Source: Maricaulis sp017643475
Lineage (GTDB): Bacteria > Pseudomonadota > Alphaproteobacteria > Caulobacterales > Maricaulaceae
DNA: 64,000 nucleotides
NCBI RefSeq assembly: GCF_047123815.1
Contig: NZ_CP138920.1
Coordinates: 2,542,001 to 2,606,000, forward strand
Direction of reading: 5' to 3'
In this document: positions 34,637 through 44,852 of the stretch, piece after piece
How the letters are laid out: each line of letters begins with the position of its first letter
How positions within the stretch are numbered: position 1 is the stretch's first letter
The notes under the pieces: generated by a model
The model's input: only the letters and a program-made list of their open reading frames with translations
Told to the model about the DNA's origin: nothing
The model's database searches: none
Position numbers and translations under genes: made by a program

Positions 34637-35779
34637 TTACGGGCGGCGGATAAAGTCTGGTGTGAGATCTGAGAGTTTGGCGACGCCGGTCAAGGCCATG
34701 TCGCGTTCCAGGCTGGTCATCAGGAAGTCCAGCGCACGGGTGACGCCGGCTTCACCGGCCGCGCCGAGCCCGTAGAGATAGGGCCGCCCGACCGCCACCG
34801 CTGTGGCGCCCAGGGCGATTGCCTTGATCATATCCGTCCCGCGCCGCACGCCGCCATCCAGAATGATGTCCGCCTGGCCGCGAACAGCCGCGACGATCTC
34901 CGGCAGCGTGTCGATGGTTGCGGGCGAGGTGTCCAGCTGGCGTCCACCGTGATTGGAGATCCAGACCGCATCGGCGCCAGCGTCCAGACAACGGCGTGCA
35001 TCATCGGCGCGGCATATGCCCTTGATGGCGAACGGTCCGCCCCAGACCTCTTTCATCCATCGGGCGTCCTCCCAGGTGACCGTGCGGTCGAACTGGGAGT
35101 TCAGGAATTCGATAATCCCCATGCCGCCGGTGTCCATGTCGGCCCAGTTGGCAGCGGCGATCTCGGGCGAGGTCAGCATGTCCGTCAGATAGCCCGGCCG
35201 GGCGAGCACCTGGCTGACCGTCCTGGCATTGATCTTTGGCGGGATGGTGAAAGCGTTGACATGATCGCGTTCGCGATTGCCAGCCACCGGGACATCGACC
35301 GTCAGGATAACGCCGGTAAAACCCGCGGCCCGGGCACGCTCGAGGGCCTTTTCCACGATGGCCCGGTCCTTCCAGACATAGACCTGGAACCATTTCGGCC
35401 CGTCGGTCAGCTCGGCCACGCGTTCGATCGTGGTCGAGCCGAGGGTGGAGAGGCAGTAGATCAGCCCGGCTTTCCGGGCGGCGCGCGCAACCGCGCTCTC
35501 ACCGCCCTTGGGATGGAAGAGGCGCTGGGCGGCCGTCGGTGTCACCACGATGGGGGCCGCGCTGTCAGCGCCCATCACCGAGGTGCGCATGTCGATCTCG
35601 GAGACATCGACCAGCGTCTTGAAATTCAGCTTGTAGTCGGCATAGCGCCCGGGATTGTCCCGCAGCGTGACCTCGTCATCCGCTCCGCCATCAATATAGT
35701 CGAACACCATGCGCGGCAGTCGCTTGCGCGCCAGCTCTCGCAAATCGCTGATATTGTGAGCAGAAGAGAGGGACCCCAT
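34637..35779 (-). CDS. FMN-dependent alpha-hydroxyacid oxidase/dehydrogenase
   Basis: About 380 residues from ATG 35779. The family of lactate, glycolate and mandelate dehydrogenases. Visible: NISDLRELARKRLPRMVFDYIDGGADDE at the start in pieces, the FMN region around VTPTAAQRLFHP and CLSTLGSTTIE, the catalytic His in the signature SNHGGRQLD, and ILDGGVRRGTDMIKAIALGA phosphate binding. It precedes the ThDP decarboxylase by 12 bases. Mandelate dehydrogenase plus benzoylformate decarboxylase is a known pairing of these two families, so an analogous hydroxy acid-to-aldehyde route is possible. Confidence 0.88.
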   Translation of the reverse strand: MGSLSSAHNISDLRELARKRLPRMVFDYIDGGADDEVTLRDNPGRYADYKLNFKTLVDVSEIDMRTSVMGADSAAPIVVTPTAAQRLFHPKGGESAVARAARKAGLIYCLSTLGSTTIERVAELTDGPKWFQVYVWKDRAIVEKALERARAAGFTGVILTVDVPVAGNRERDHVNAFTIPPKINARTVSQVLARPGYLTDMLTSPEIAAANWADMDTGGMGIIEFLNSQFDRTVTWEDARWMKEVWGGPFAIKGICRADDARRCLDAGADAVWISNHGGRQLDTSPATIDTLPEIVAAVRGQADIILDGGVRRGTDMIKAIALGATAVAVGRPYLYGLGAAGEAGVTRALDFLMTSLERDMALTGVAKLSDLTPDFIRRP

Positions 35780-36013
35780 GGCGGTGAAGTTCGCCCGTGG
35801 AAGGGTGCGGGTCAAGCACTGAGTCCTCGGGCGTTCACAGGCCGATTTGACCACGAAGCGTGTTGCCTCGCTTGGACAGAGGGCTATCGACCATGGGCAT
35901 TCGTGGTGAAGACATCGTTGTCAGTCGGTTTGAGTTCTGTTCTAACGCTGGCGTTCGGTCGTTGAACTGGCAGGGGAAGCCGGTCGACGACCTGACGGAT
36001 CCGGGGGGAAATC

Positions 36014-36638
36014 ATGTTTGTAAGTGTGTTTGCGTCAATCATCGCTCTGTGGGCGGGCGGGTATCGAGCAGGGCTGGGTTGAATCAGAGCCATCCCGTGT
36101 CGGTTGGGAAGAGGGGCGCGATGTTGGTCGATACGCGGGTGACTGGATTGATGTCTGGAGCTATGCCGCCGAAGACCGATGGCGTCTTCGCGAAATCTCG
36201 AATGAGCATGTGAACTGGTATCTTTACACATCACCATCCGGGCGAACGAGCGATCGGGTCAGAGGTACTGTGTCACCGACAGGCGCGGGCGATTCCTGTG
36301 AAGTGTTCCAATTCTACATGAAACCTCCGCGCCACTGGTACTACTCGGGCGGCGAGGTGCGAGCCACGGTTCACAGGACCGGGATGTTCGATTGTAATCG
36401 GGGGGTGGAGGTCTCCTCCTTTCAAGTTATCGCGTTTGACCCGGACCAGCCTGAGGTGGCGTGCCTGGTCGCCGATCTGGACGGCGAATTGCTGGACACA
36501 CCGCTGCAGCGGGCGCAGCAGATTGCCGAGGAATTTGCGGTCGACTGGAATTGTGCGACCGACGAAACAATCTTTTTCGGCAATGAGCAGCAATCAAGCC
36601 TCGACGAGATTCTCGACGCTCGCAGGACGGCCCGGTAG
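36014..36638 (+). pseudogene. Hypothetical secreted protein (apparent 1-bp frameshift after the signal peptide)
   Basis: ATG 36014 begins a short signal-like segment (MFVSVFASIIALWAGG) that runs out of frame. Removing one base from the G runs at 36053-36063 joins it to IEQGWVESEPSRVGWEEGRD and a 207-residue product. The rest has a beta-rich look with VNWYLYTSPSGRTSDR, two Cys (DSCEVF, FDCNRG) and a C-terminal LDEILDARR. No family recognised. The frame without correction has no good start. Either a sequencing error or a decaying gene. Confidence 0.5.
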
Positions 36639-36673
36639 TCCCGGGGAAACATTCGTTCGAGCGGAGGCTGAAA

Positions 36674-39600
36674 CTATTCAGCCTCCACCGCTTCCACCGG
36701 TCGCTCCGCCCGGACCCCGAAAAACAGCGCATAGATCGTCGGGACGGCGATCATGGTCAGGATCGTCGCGAAGGCGAGGCCGCCGATAATGGTCACCGCC
36801 ATGGCCTGGAAGAAGGCGTCGAACAACAGCGGTGTCATGCCCAGGATGGTGGTTGAAGCGGCCAGCAGGACCGGGCGCAAGCGGCTGACTGAGCCGTCGC
36901 GCACAGCGTCGACCGGCACCGCGCCCTCGCGGATACGGGCATCGATTTCATCCACGAGCACAATGGCATTCTTGATCAGCATGCCGGACAGCGACAGCAG
37001 GCCCAGCAAGGCCGTGAAGCTGAAAGCGACATTGGTCAGCAGCAGGCCGATGACCACGCCGTTCACAGACATGGGCACGATGGACCAGATGATCAGTGGC
37101 TGACGCACCTTGGCGAAGAGCATGAAGGAAATGGTCAGCATCACCACCAGGGTGAACGGCAGGGTGCCGCCCAGGGATTCGTTCGCTTGCGCGGAACTCT
37201 CGTATTCGCCGCCCCATTCCAGTGAATAGCCAGGCGGGATGTCCATCGCCTCGATGATCGGGCGGAAGCGGGCGAAACCTTCCATGGCCGTCTCATGCGG
37301 GTGCGGGTTGGCGCGGACAGAAATGGTGCGGACCCGGTCACGGCGCTGGATGAGGGCGTCCTCGGCCACGAGATCGAAACGCGAGACGACCTGGTTCATC
37401 GGCACATAGGTCTGTTGCGAGGAGCTCCAGACCAGACGGTCGAAGAGATCATCCACATCGGCACGCTCATTGAGCGGTGCGCGGGCGATGATCGGGATCA
37501 GGTCCTCACCTTCACGGAAGACGCCGACCTGGGCGCCATCGGTCGCGAATACCAGGGCGTTGGCGATGTTTTCGCGGGTGATGCCGGCTGTGCGGGCGCG
37601 TTCCCTCGATCACCTGGGGCCGGAAGGTCGTCGTGCGATTGCGCCAGTTGGTGCGGATATCGAGAACATCACCCTCGGCATGCAGGCGCGCCATAGCTTC
37701 CTCGGAAAGGGCGCGCAAAACATTGGCGTCCGGACCGGAGAAACGGGCTTCCAGCTTGGCGCCGCCGGGCGGTCCAAAGACAATCCGGTCGGCCCTGATG
37801 GAGACGTCGGGATAAGTGTCCCGCACGTGCGTAAGGATACGCTCGGCCAGTGGCGGGATGCTGTCCAGGTCGGCCGTTTGCACGATGATCTGGCCATAGG
37901 ACGCGCTGGGTTGTTCCGCGTTGTAGGTCAGCATGAAACGCGTGGCGCCAGCACCGACAAAACTGTCAAACTGTTCGGTTTCCGGCTGTTCGGCAATGAA
38001 GCTGCCGACTTCGCGGATGGTCTGGTCGACGGTCAGGATGTCGGCGCCTTCGGGGTGCTCGATATTGACGAAGAACATCGGCGCATTGGTTTCCGGGAAG
38101 AAGGAATTTCGCACCGAGCCAAACCCGACATAACAGGCCAGGGTGACGATCAGCAGACTGCCCAGGACCACCCAGCGTCGCTGCAGCGCCTGACTGAGCA
38201 GGCCGCGATAGAAGGTGTACATGCCCCCGGCATAGACCGAGGCCTCGTCCTGGTCTTCTGCTGCCTTGGCAAGCGCCTGCTGGCGCTGGCTTTCAAACAG
38301 ATGGAAGCCGACCATGGGCACAACGGTGACGGCGAGTACCCAGCTGAGCAGCAGGGAAATGGCGATGACGGCGAAGAGCGAGAAGAGAAACTCGCCGGTG
38401 GAATCCGGGGAGAGGCCAATGCCGGCGAAGGCCATGATGCCGATGACGGTGGCGCCCAGCAGCGGCCATTGCGTCGACTTCACGGCATCTTCGGCCGCTG
38501 CGAGGCGAGGTTTGCCCCGTAACACCCCCGTCAGCATGCCCTCGGTCACCACGATGGCGTTATCGACCAGCATGCCCATGGCAATGATCAGCGCGCCCAG
38601 GGAGATGCGTTCCATCTCCAGCGACATCATGTTCATGAAGAAAAGCGTGCCGGCGACCGTCAGGAAAAGCACCGTGCCTACGGTCAGGCCCGCGCGCCAG
38701 CCCATGAAGATACACAGCACGCCGACCACGATAGCGACCGACATCAACAGATTGACCAGGAAGTCATTGATCGCGTTGTCGACAACGAGGTGCTGCTGAT
38801 AGATCGGGTGCAGCTCGATACCCAGCGGCAGATCGGCTTCCAGCTCGGCGAGGCGCGCTTCCACCGCATTGCCGACATCCACGATATTGGCGGTGGTCTG
38901 GCCGGCGATACCCAGTGTAAAGGCGCGGGTATTGTTGTGGTAGATGATATTGTCAGGACGGTCCTGGCTGGAACGGGTGATCGTCGCGATGTCGGACAGG
39001 CGGATCGTCTCCGATGTATTGCCGGGCGTGATCAGGATATTGTTGATCGCATCCACACCGGACAGGGTCTGCGGGATGTCCAGCCGGATATACCGACCGC
39101 CCAGCGGCGTTGACCCGGAGACGACTACGGTGTTCTCGCGACCGATAGCCTGCAGCAAGCTCTCATAGGACAGGCCGAGCTGGGCCAGATTGTCCTGGGG
39201 GATGTCGATATAGATGCGTTCATCCGGCTCGCCGTCGACCGAGACCTTGGCAACTCCGTCCACCACCAGCATTTCGCGTCGTAGTGTGCGCGCGATTTCC
39301 CGGATCATGTCGTCGGAAAAACCCTCAGCCGTAACAGCGTAGAAAATGCCGTAAGTGTCGCCGAAATCATCATAGACACGCGGGTTGGCAGCGCCTGGTG
39401 GCAGCATGGGTACGGTGTCGCGGATACGGGCCCGCAGCTTGGTCCACACGTCCGGCAGGTCGGCACTGTCGATCGTATCGTCGATTGTAATCTGGATTTC
39501 CGACATGCCGGGCGAGCTCTCCGAGTGGATCTCGGAGACTTCGGCCAATTGCTGGATGGCGATTTCCAGGCGTTCGGTGACTTCCTGTTCGACCTCCTGC

Positions 39601-39788
39601 GCATTGGCGCCGGGATAGGGCGTGAAGACGATGGCCTGTTTGATCGTGAAGGCCGGATCCTCCAGGCGGCCGACATTGAAAAAGCCGTGCATGCCACCCA
39701 GCACACAGAAGAGAATGACGATCCAGGTCAGGACCGGTTTCTCGATGGAGAGGCGCGCCAGGGACATGGCGGACGTGTTCTCGCTCAT
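36674..39788 (-). pseudogene. RND-family efflux pump (AcrB/MexF-like), apparent 1-bp frameshift
   Basis: Restored, about 1037 residues, the normal RND length, from ATG 39788. N-terminal helix (IEKPVLTWIVILFCVLGG), porter domains, a central helix bundle with FLTVAGTLFF and GALIIAMGMLVDNAIVV, and a C-terminal half with LLSLSGMLIKNAIVLVDEID. As read, the frame breaks at the G run complementary to 37603-37605: removing one base turns VIEGTRP into VIEERARTAGITRENIANAL, perfect family sequence. It partners the membrane-fusion protein and TetR upstream. An error in the sequence is more likely than loss, as both halves are otherwise intact. Confidence 0.87.
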
Positions 39789-39798
39789 GATGTCGCTC

Positions 39799-40875
39799 TT
39801 ATTGCGTGCGGCCGAAACGGGCCTGGTCATCGATCGGACGGACGGTCATGCCTTCCACCAGCGCATTGACGCCCGCCGTGACGATCTGCTCGCCTTCGGA
39901 CAGCCCGGCCAGGATGGTCACGCTGTCACCGTGCACGCCGTTGGTTTCAACAGCACGACGTTCGACGTGATCCTCGGCAAATACCCAAACGAATGGCGAG
40001 CCGTCCGGGGCGTAGCCGATGGCGCGGATGGGCACGAGAATCTCGGCTTCGCCGCCATTGTCACGGTCAAACTCGGCCCACACGGTTGCGGTCATACCCG
40101 GCAGGATATTGGCAGGCAGATTGGCCGGCAGCGCCAGGATGGCGTGATACGTCTGGGACGCATTGTCTGGCTCGGCCACCATTTCGCGAAACTCCAGCGG
40201 GAAGGTCTGGTCCGGCAGGAAGGGGAAAGCCGCGCGGACAGAGATCACGTCGTCCGCATTCAGCGTGGCGACCATGTCTTCGGAGACGGGGATGTTGAGA
40301 CGTAGTTCCGAAACATCCTGGATGCGCGCCACCGGCTGCCCGGGAGAAACGACGGTGAAGGTATCGACCAGGCGACGGCTGACAAGCCCGTCAAACGGCG
40401 CGGTCAGCGTAGCGTATTCGAGATTGCGGCTGGCGGTTTCCAGCGCCACCGAGCGCAGATCATATTGGGTCTGGGCACTGTCGAGTGCTGCCTGTGAAGC
40501 GATGCCGCGCTCGTGCAGTGTCTGCTGACGTTCCAGGTCCGTGCGAGCTTGTTGCAGCTGGACTCGCGCCTCGCGCTCGGCGCGGCGGAAATCCTCCAGG
40601 TCCAGCTGGGCGATGAGGTCGCCCGCTGCGATTTGCTGGCCTTCGGCGAGGGGCAGTTCAGCCAGTTGGCCGCCGACCTGGAAGGCGATATCGACCGAGA
40701 TGCGCGCTTCGACGCGTCCGACGAATTCGAACCGGCTTTGCGGGCTGGTGGTCTCAACCGTCTGCACGAGAACCCGGCGTGCCGGAGCCTCTTCGGTTTC
40801 CACAGGTTGGGAGCAGGCCGCCAGCAGGGCAAGCGGCGCGAGCAGGGATATCAGCGTCGTGCGGGGGGAGGTCAC
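39799..40875 (-). CDS. RND efflux periplasmic adaptor (membrane-fusion lipoprotein)
   Basis: 358 residues. Lipobox LLAAC anchors it to the inner membrane. HlyD/AcrA layout: lipoyl half-motifs (ISVDIAFQVGGQL, ATLTAPFDGLVSRR), an alpha-hairpin around DLERQQTLHERGIASQAAL, a beta-barrel and membrane-proximal domain ending RPIDDQARFG. It starts at GTG 40875, overlapping the tetR stop as GTGA, and ends 10 bases before the pump gene: a tight three-gene operon. An outer-membrane channel gene is not in the window. Confidence 0.93.
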   Translation of the reverse strand: MTSPRTTLISLLAPLALLAACSQPVETEEAPARRVLVQTVETTSPQSRFEFVGRVEARISVDIAFQVGGQLAELPLAEGQQIAAGDLIAQLDLEDFRRAEREARVQLQQARTDLERQQTLHERGIASQAALDSAQTQYDLRSVALETASRNLEYATLTAPFDGLVSRRLVDTFTVVSPGQPVARIQDVSELRLNIPVSEDMVATLNADDVISVRAAFPFLPDQTFPLEFREMVAEPDNASQTYHAILALPANLPANILPGMTATVWAEFDRDNGGEAEILVPIRAIGYAPDGSPFVWVFAEDHVERRAVETNGVHGDSVTILAGLSEGEQIVTAGVNALVEGMTVRPIDDQARFGRTQ

Positions 40876-41441
40876 GCATACATCTCCGTCATCATCTGGA
40901 TAAGTCGGGACTGGACGGCTTCACGCTGGGCGTCGTCGACATAGTGAAGTCCGAGCAGGTCGGAAAAGTGCAGGCCGTCCATCGCCAGGAAGGCGATGAG
41001 GCCCAGGATCGGGTCGGGGGCGGGCGAGACGGCGTCAGCGACAATCTTCTCGATATAGTCACGGGCGCTGTCGAGGAGTTCTGGTTGTTCTGCCGAGGCG
41101 GCCAGGAGGGCAGAGCTGACATTGGTGTCCGGCTTGCGATGGTGAACCATCGCCGAGATGATCGCCGGCAGGATCGGTGCGGCCTGGTCCTCGGCCTCGC
41201 TGCGGGCGCCATCGATCTTGACAGTTATGCCTTCCACCATGCGATCGACCATTGCCGCCAGCAGGGCGGTCTTGTTCGGGAAGTGATAGAGCACACCGCC
41301 CTTGGAATAGCCGCTTTCCACCACAACAGCGTCGATGGTCAGTCTGGATGAGCCATCACGGCCCACCACCGTTTCGGCGGCGTCGAGAATGGCTTCACGT
41401 GTATTCGGCTTGTTTTCGGTCGGTGGCATCAGCTTACTCAT
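40872..41441 (-). CDS. TetR-family regulator of the RND efflux operon
   Basis: About 189 residues from ATG 41441 (ATG 41429 also possible). N-terminal helix-turn-helix: REAILDAAETVVGRDG, then LTIDAVVVESGYSKGGVLYHFPNKTALL. The C-terminal ligand-binding part is divergent, as usual. It is the first gene of the efflux operon and is preceded by two identical palindromic operators, so it very probably represses its own operon and is released by an effector exported by the pump. ATG 41483 would overlap the operators and is rejected. Confidence 0.92.
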   Translation of the reverse strand: MSKLMPPTENKPNTREAILDAAETVVGRDGSSRLTIDAVVVESGYSKGGVLYHFPNKTALLAAMVDRMVEGITVKIDGARSEAEDQAAPILPAIISAMVHHRKPDTNVSSALLAASAEQPELLDSARDYIEKIVADAVSPAPDPILGLIAFLAMDGLHFSDLLGLHYVDDAQREAVQSRLIQMMTEMYA

Positions 41442-41461
41442 TGTTGTTGCAATGCACATAA

Positions 41462-41498
41462 ACCGTCCAGACGGTACAGTCAAGACCGTCCAGACGGT
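41462..41498 (-). promoter_or_regulatory. Two tandem TetR-type operators
   Basis: Two copies of ACCGTCCAGACGGT (41462-41475 and 41485-41498), each a 6-bp perfect inverted repeat with a CA centre. Both are followed by ACAGT, so the repeated unit is 19 bases and the offset 23 bases, about two helical turns. They lie 21-57 bases before the tetR start and form a classic autoregulatory site. Confidence 0.82.
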
Positions 41499-41654
41499 AC
41501 AGTGGCTGGATTGGCGTCATTTCACGGAGAATTCATGCGATTTTCAATTTCAGCGCGAATTCAGTGGGCTGACACAAATCCCGGTTGGTGGAGGCGCGCG
41601 GCGTGACGGCCTAGGGAGAGGGGCATTGCGAGCCCCTTTCAGACGAGATCTGCC

Positions 41655-42542
41655 ATGTCCTTTTTTCGCGTTTTGCTTTCTGCCGGTGTCGTCGCGAACC
41701 TGGCCCCGACCGCTCCGGCCATGGCTTACGGCCGTGATGGGCATCGTCTGGTCTGTGACATGGCCTATCGCTTCCTGCAGCCGCAAGCGCGCGCCGAGGT
41801 CGATCGTCTGATCGCGCTGGACCCGCAGTTTGATCACTTCCGTGATGTCTGCAGCTGGGCAGACCAGGTCCGCAGCTCCACACATCTGCGCACGGCGCCC
41901 TTCCACTATACGGGGCAGGAACGCGACGACCCGATCGTTGATGCGGAAGACTGTGCCTTCAATGGCTGCATCACCTCTGCCATCGAACTACATGCCCGCG
42001 AGCTGGTCGATGAGGACAATTCGGATGAGGAGCGCCTTGAGGCGCTGAAATTCCTTGCCCACTGGATCGGCGATATCCACCAGCCCCTGCATGTCTCCAT
42101 CAATGGCGATCGTGGCGGCAATGATATCCCGGTGATCTGGCGTGGTGAGCGTCACACCAATCTCCACCGGGTCTGGGACAGCGAGATCATCCTGGACTAT
42201 ATGGGCGAAACCTGGCCCTGGGCGCCGGCGTCGGAACGGGTGAATTACTTTGCTGACGAGCTGGCCGCGGAAATCCCACTGACCGGTTCGGAAATCTACA
42301 CCACGGTCGATCCGATCGCCTGGGCGCAGGAGAGCCACAATATCGTGCGTTCCCGCGATTTTGCCTACTACTGGGCCAATGCCGAGAACACGATTGAGCC
42401 GGGTGATGCCTACTACGAGCGCGGCCTGCGCATCTCCCGCCAACAGCTCAAGCTCGCTAGCGTTCGCCTGGCGGGCGTGCTTAACGGCCTGCTCGACAGC
42501 CCGGCTGAGGGTGTCGGCGGTTTCGAGACGGCGCTCGACTAG
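41655..42542 (+). CDS. S1/P1-type nuclease
   Basis: 295 residues, signal peptide ending PAMA. Zinc-dependent single-strand nuclease family: GRDGHRLVCDMA at the mature start, CSWADQVRS, PFHYT, ALKFLAHWIGDIHQPLHVS and NLHRVWDSEI supply the usual trinuclear zinc ligands. The first mature residue, whose backbone amine binds zinc and is Trp in most members, appears to be Tyr here, if cleavage follows ALA-type rules (AMA before YGRDGH). Secreted; may scavenge nucleic acid phosphate. Convergent with the SIMPL gene. Confidence 0.9.
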   Translation: MSFFRVLLSAGVVANLAPTAPAMAYGRDGHRLVCDMAYRFLQPQARAEVDRLIALDPQFDHFRDVCSWADQVRSSTHLRTAPFHYTGQERDDPIVDAEDCAFNGCITSAIELHARELVDEDNSDEERLEALKFLAHWIGDIHQPLHVSINGDRGGNDIPVIWRGERHTNLHRVWDSEIILDYMGETWPWAPASERVNYFADELAAEIPLTGSEIYTTVDPIAWAQESHNIVRSRDFAYYWANAENTIEPGDAYYERGLRISRQQLKLASVRLAGVLNGLLDSPAEGVGGFETALD

Positions 42543-42546
42543 GGCA

Positions 42547-43446
42547 CTATTCGACGGCGTAGATGGCGCAGACGCGCGCCGTCATGCGGTGCGGATCAAA
42601 GTCCGATGCGACTGTGAACGCTTCTGCGGCTTCGACAATATTGTCTACGCTGATTGAACCCGTCGCCAAGCTGCTGTCGGTCAGGTCGAGTTCGCTGACT
42701 GCCTCATATGCCGTGCGACGAATTCTACTGCCGGTAACAACGATGCGGTCCGACGCATCGCTTCTCAAAGCATCCTGTCCCGGAGCGCCGTAAACCTGTC
42801 CCAGGCAGGATTGCGTTCCTTCACGCAGGACCAGGAGGCTGCCGAGTTGATCCCCGCTGGTTTGTGCAACGATCTCTGCGCGGGCCTGTGCGTCAGCAAC
42901 AGCGGCAGCAAAGACGGTTCGCTGCAGCTCTACTCCGGCGTCCAGGAAGAAGCGGACGCTGCCTGCTTCCGATGGCCCCAATGCGAGTGCTGCGCCGCGC
43001 AAGGTCGCGACCCCTTCAAGGTCCGAGCTTTCCACATCGATACTGGCTATCGCGACGTAACCGATGAGCGCATTTGGATGGATGTTCTCCTCCACGGCCT
43101 CTTCGAACTCGGACACCTGGATCCGAACCTGCTCATAGAACGGCTCTACATCGATGGACGTGGTAATGCGCACCGCGTCTTCACCGATCTCACGCATGGC
43201 TTCCACCGCCAAATTGGCACGAGTAATCGCAAGTGCGTTCGCTTCCGCAGCGGTGGCAGCCTGGGCCCGGTAGGAGACGCCGAACTCTGCGCGATTTGGC
43301 AGGACTTCAATGCTCGCCCGGCCGATCGCCTCGATGGATTGTTCACGTGCCCAGATCGGAGCGCTCGGGTCCGATGTGGTCTCGAACTGGCAAGCCGTGA
43401 GGCAGAAGGCGGCGCCGGAAAGCGCCAGGGCCTGCATGAAATTCAT
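42547..43446 (-). CDS. SIMPL-domain lipoprotein with a TonB-receptor-like motif
   Basis: 299 residues. Lipobox LTAC (Cys19). SIMPL/DUF541 domain from about 35 (IEAIGRASIEVLPNRAEFGVSYRA) to about 290. Within its C-terminal part, residues 234-244 read RIVVTGSRIRR, almost identical to the N-terminal VVTGSRI motif of many alphaproteobacterial TonB-dependent receptors. It is not at the N-terminus here, so it may be a loop acquired or kept by chance. Second SIMPL protein of the window; only this one is lipidated. Confidence 0.85.
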   Translation of the reverse strand: MNFMQALALSGAAFCLTACQFETTSDPSAPIWAREQSIEAIGRASIEVLPNRAEFGVSYRAQAATAAEANALAITRANLAVEAMREIGEDAVRITTSIDVEPFYEQVRIQVSEFEEAVEENIHPNALIGYVAIASIDVESSDLEGVATLRGAALALGPSEAGSVRFFLDAGVELQRTVFAAAVADAQARAEIVAQTSGDQLGSLLVLREGTQSCLGQVYGAPGQDALRSDASDRIVVTGSRIRRTAYEAVSELDLTDSSLATGSISVDNIVEAAEAFTVASDFDPHRMTARVCAIYAVE

Positions 43447-43642
43447 CGGATTTCCCCCTTAAACCGGACCCGCCAAGCTATGCACCCAAAAGCTGTCGCC
43501 GCAAGTTGTTACATCTTGGCAACGGCTCGCGGGTGGCGCGAAATTTAATAGTCTTCCTCGCTCCATATGCCTTGTCTGTCTGGCGCATCAATGGTTAACA
43601 TCGGGGTGAGTAAACCTTCCGCTTCGCGGTAAGGGGGGAAGT

Positions 43643-44758
43643 GTGTTTGAGTCGGTTTCCGAGCAAGAGCTGGTAATCGCTGCGGGTTCGTTCGCGGTGA
43701 TTTCGCTGCTGTGCTGGGTGTACTGGCAATTCCTTCAGAATGAGCGTCGCAAGCGGGATGCTGATTCCCTGGTCAAGCTGCGCAGCTGGCTCGGGCGCCC
43801 CTATGATGAAGCCAAGGCGGGTTACGAGAAGGCGAAAACCAGTCTCGAAAAGCGCAACCGCAAGAATACGATTGTCATCGATCTGATCCATGATCTGGGC
43901 GATGAATTCGAGGGACGCGACAGCGCCGAGCAGGAAATCACCTTCGACGAGGCCTTCAACGCCATCGCTGCTATTCGCGGCGCGAATGCCCGAACGAACA
44001 TCATGATCATTCTGCATACGCTGGGCGGCTATGCCCGGCCGGCGCACATGGTCGCCCTGGCCCTGAAAAAGCACCTCAAGAAAGTCGGCAGGAACAATCC
44101 CTACAAACATCCCAAGATCACGGTCTATGTGCCTTATGTGGCGATGTCAGGTGGCACATTTATCGCCCTGGCGGCGGACCGGATCTACATGGATGAGACC
44201 GCTTCCCTGGGCCCGATCGATACGATTTACGGTTCTTTCCCGAGCGAGGCTTATGAAGATCTGATCGCTCAAAAGGGGGTGGAACAGACCCAGGACCTTC
44301 TGGTTTTGCTCGCGCATGAAGCCTCCAAATACGACAAGTATGCGCAGGAAGTGGCGCGGGAGATCATCAACCCTGTTCACAAGCTCCCGCCCGGCAAGAT
44401 GCCGGCAGATGGCCCGCGAACCGATGCGGCGCGGTCGCGTGCGCTCGCTGACCATCTGACCTCGGGCGAGATGTCGCACAGCCAGGCCATATCACCGACC
44501 TCCGCGCGCGAGCTCGGGATCAATCTGTCCAAGAGCATCCCGCCGGACGTCTATAATCTGGTCGATGCCCGTATCCGCATGATCCAGACCAAGGCTGCCA
44601 GCGAGGCTGACAAGGCAGCGCGAGACGCGGACGAGAAGAAGCCGGATACTCCGAATGCGTCCGGGGATGACGATCAGCCACCCACGCCTGGCCGCCCGGA
44701 CCGCACCGACCCGATCATCCAGAAAGTGATCGACAAGACACTTGAAGGCATCGAGTAG
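43643..44758 (+). CDS. SDH-type (SppA/ClpP-fold) membrane serine protease
   Basis: 371 residues from GTG 43643 with AAGGGGGGAA upstream. One N-terminal membrane helix (about 10-30), then a ClpP/crotonase-fold domain: TNIMIILHTLGGYARPAHMV, VPYVAMSGGTFIALAADRIYMDETASLGPIDT with the nucleophile Ser in MSGG, and a charged, disordered C-terminal tail. It belongs to the SDH_protease family (PF01972), related to archaeal membrane proteases that cut stomatin-like partners. No stomatin gene is adjacent. Confidence 0.88.
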   Translation: MFESVSEQELVIAAGSFAVISLLCWVYWQFLQNERRKRDADSLVKLRSWLGRPYDEAKAGYEKAKTSLEKRNRKNTIVIDLIHDLGDEFEGRDSAEQEITFDEAFNAIAAIRGANARTNIMIILHTLGGYARPAHMVALALKKHLKKVGRNNPYKHPKITVYVPYVAMSGGTFIALAADRIYMDETASLGPIDTIYGSFPSEAYEDLIAQKGVEQTQDLLVLLAHEASKYDKYAQEVAREIINPVHKLPPGKMPADGPRTDAARSRALADHLTSGEMSHSQAISPTSARELGINLSKSIPPDVYNLVDARIRMIQTKAASEADKAARDADEKKPDTPNASGDDDQPPTPGRPDRTDPIIQKVIDKTLEGIE

Positions 44759-44852
44759 CAATTCAGGCGTTCGCGCTGGGCACTCAGCTGCACCTGCGCC
44801 TTGAAACCCGCGTCATCATCGCCACCTTGCAACCAGCACAAGGGAAAGCGCC

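Noticed and set aside
34949..35965. 338-residue plus-strand frame
   Set aside because: Opposite the FMN oxidase, which has all family motifs.
37470..38522. 350-residue plus-strand frame
   Set aside because: Opposite the RND pump; no recognisable domain.
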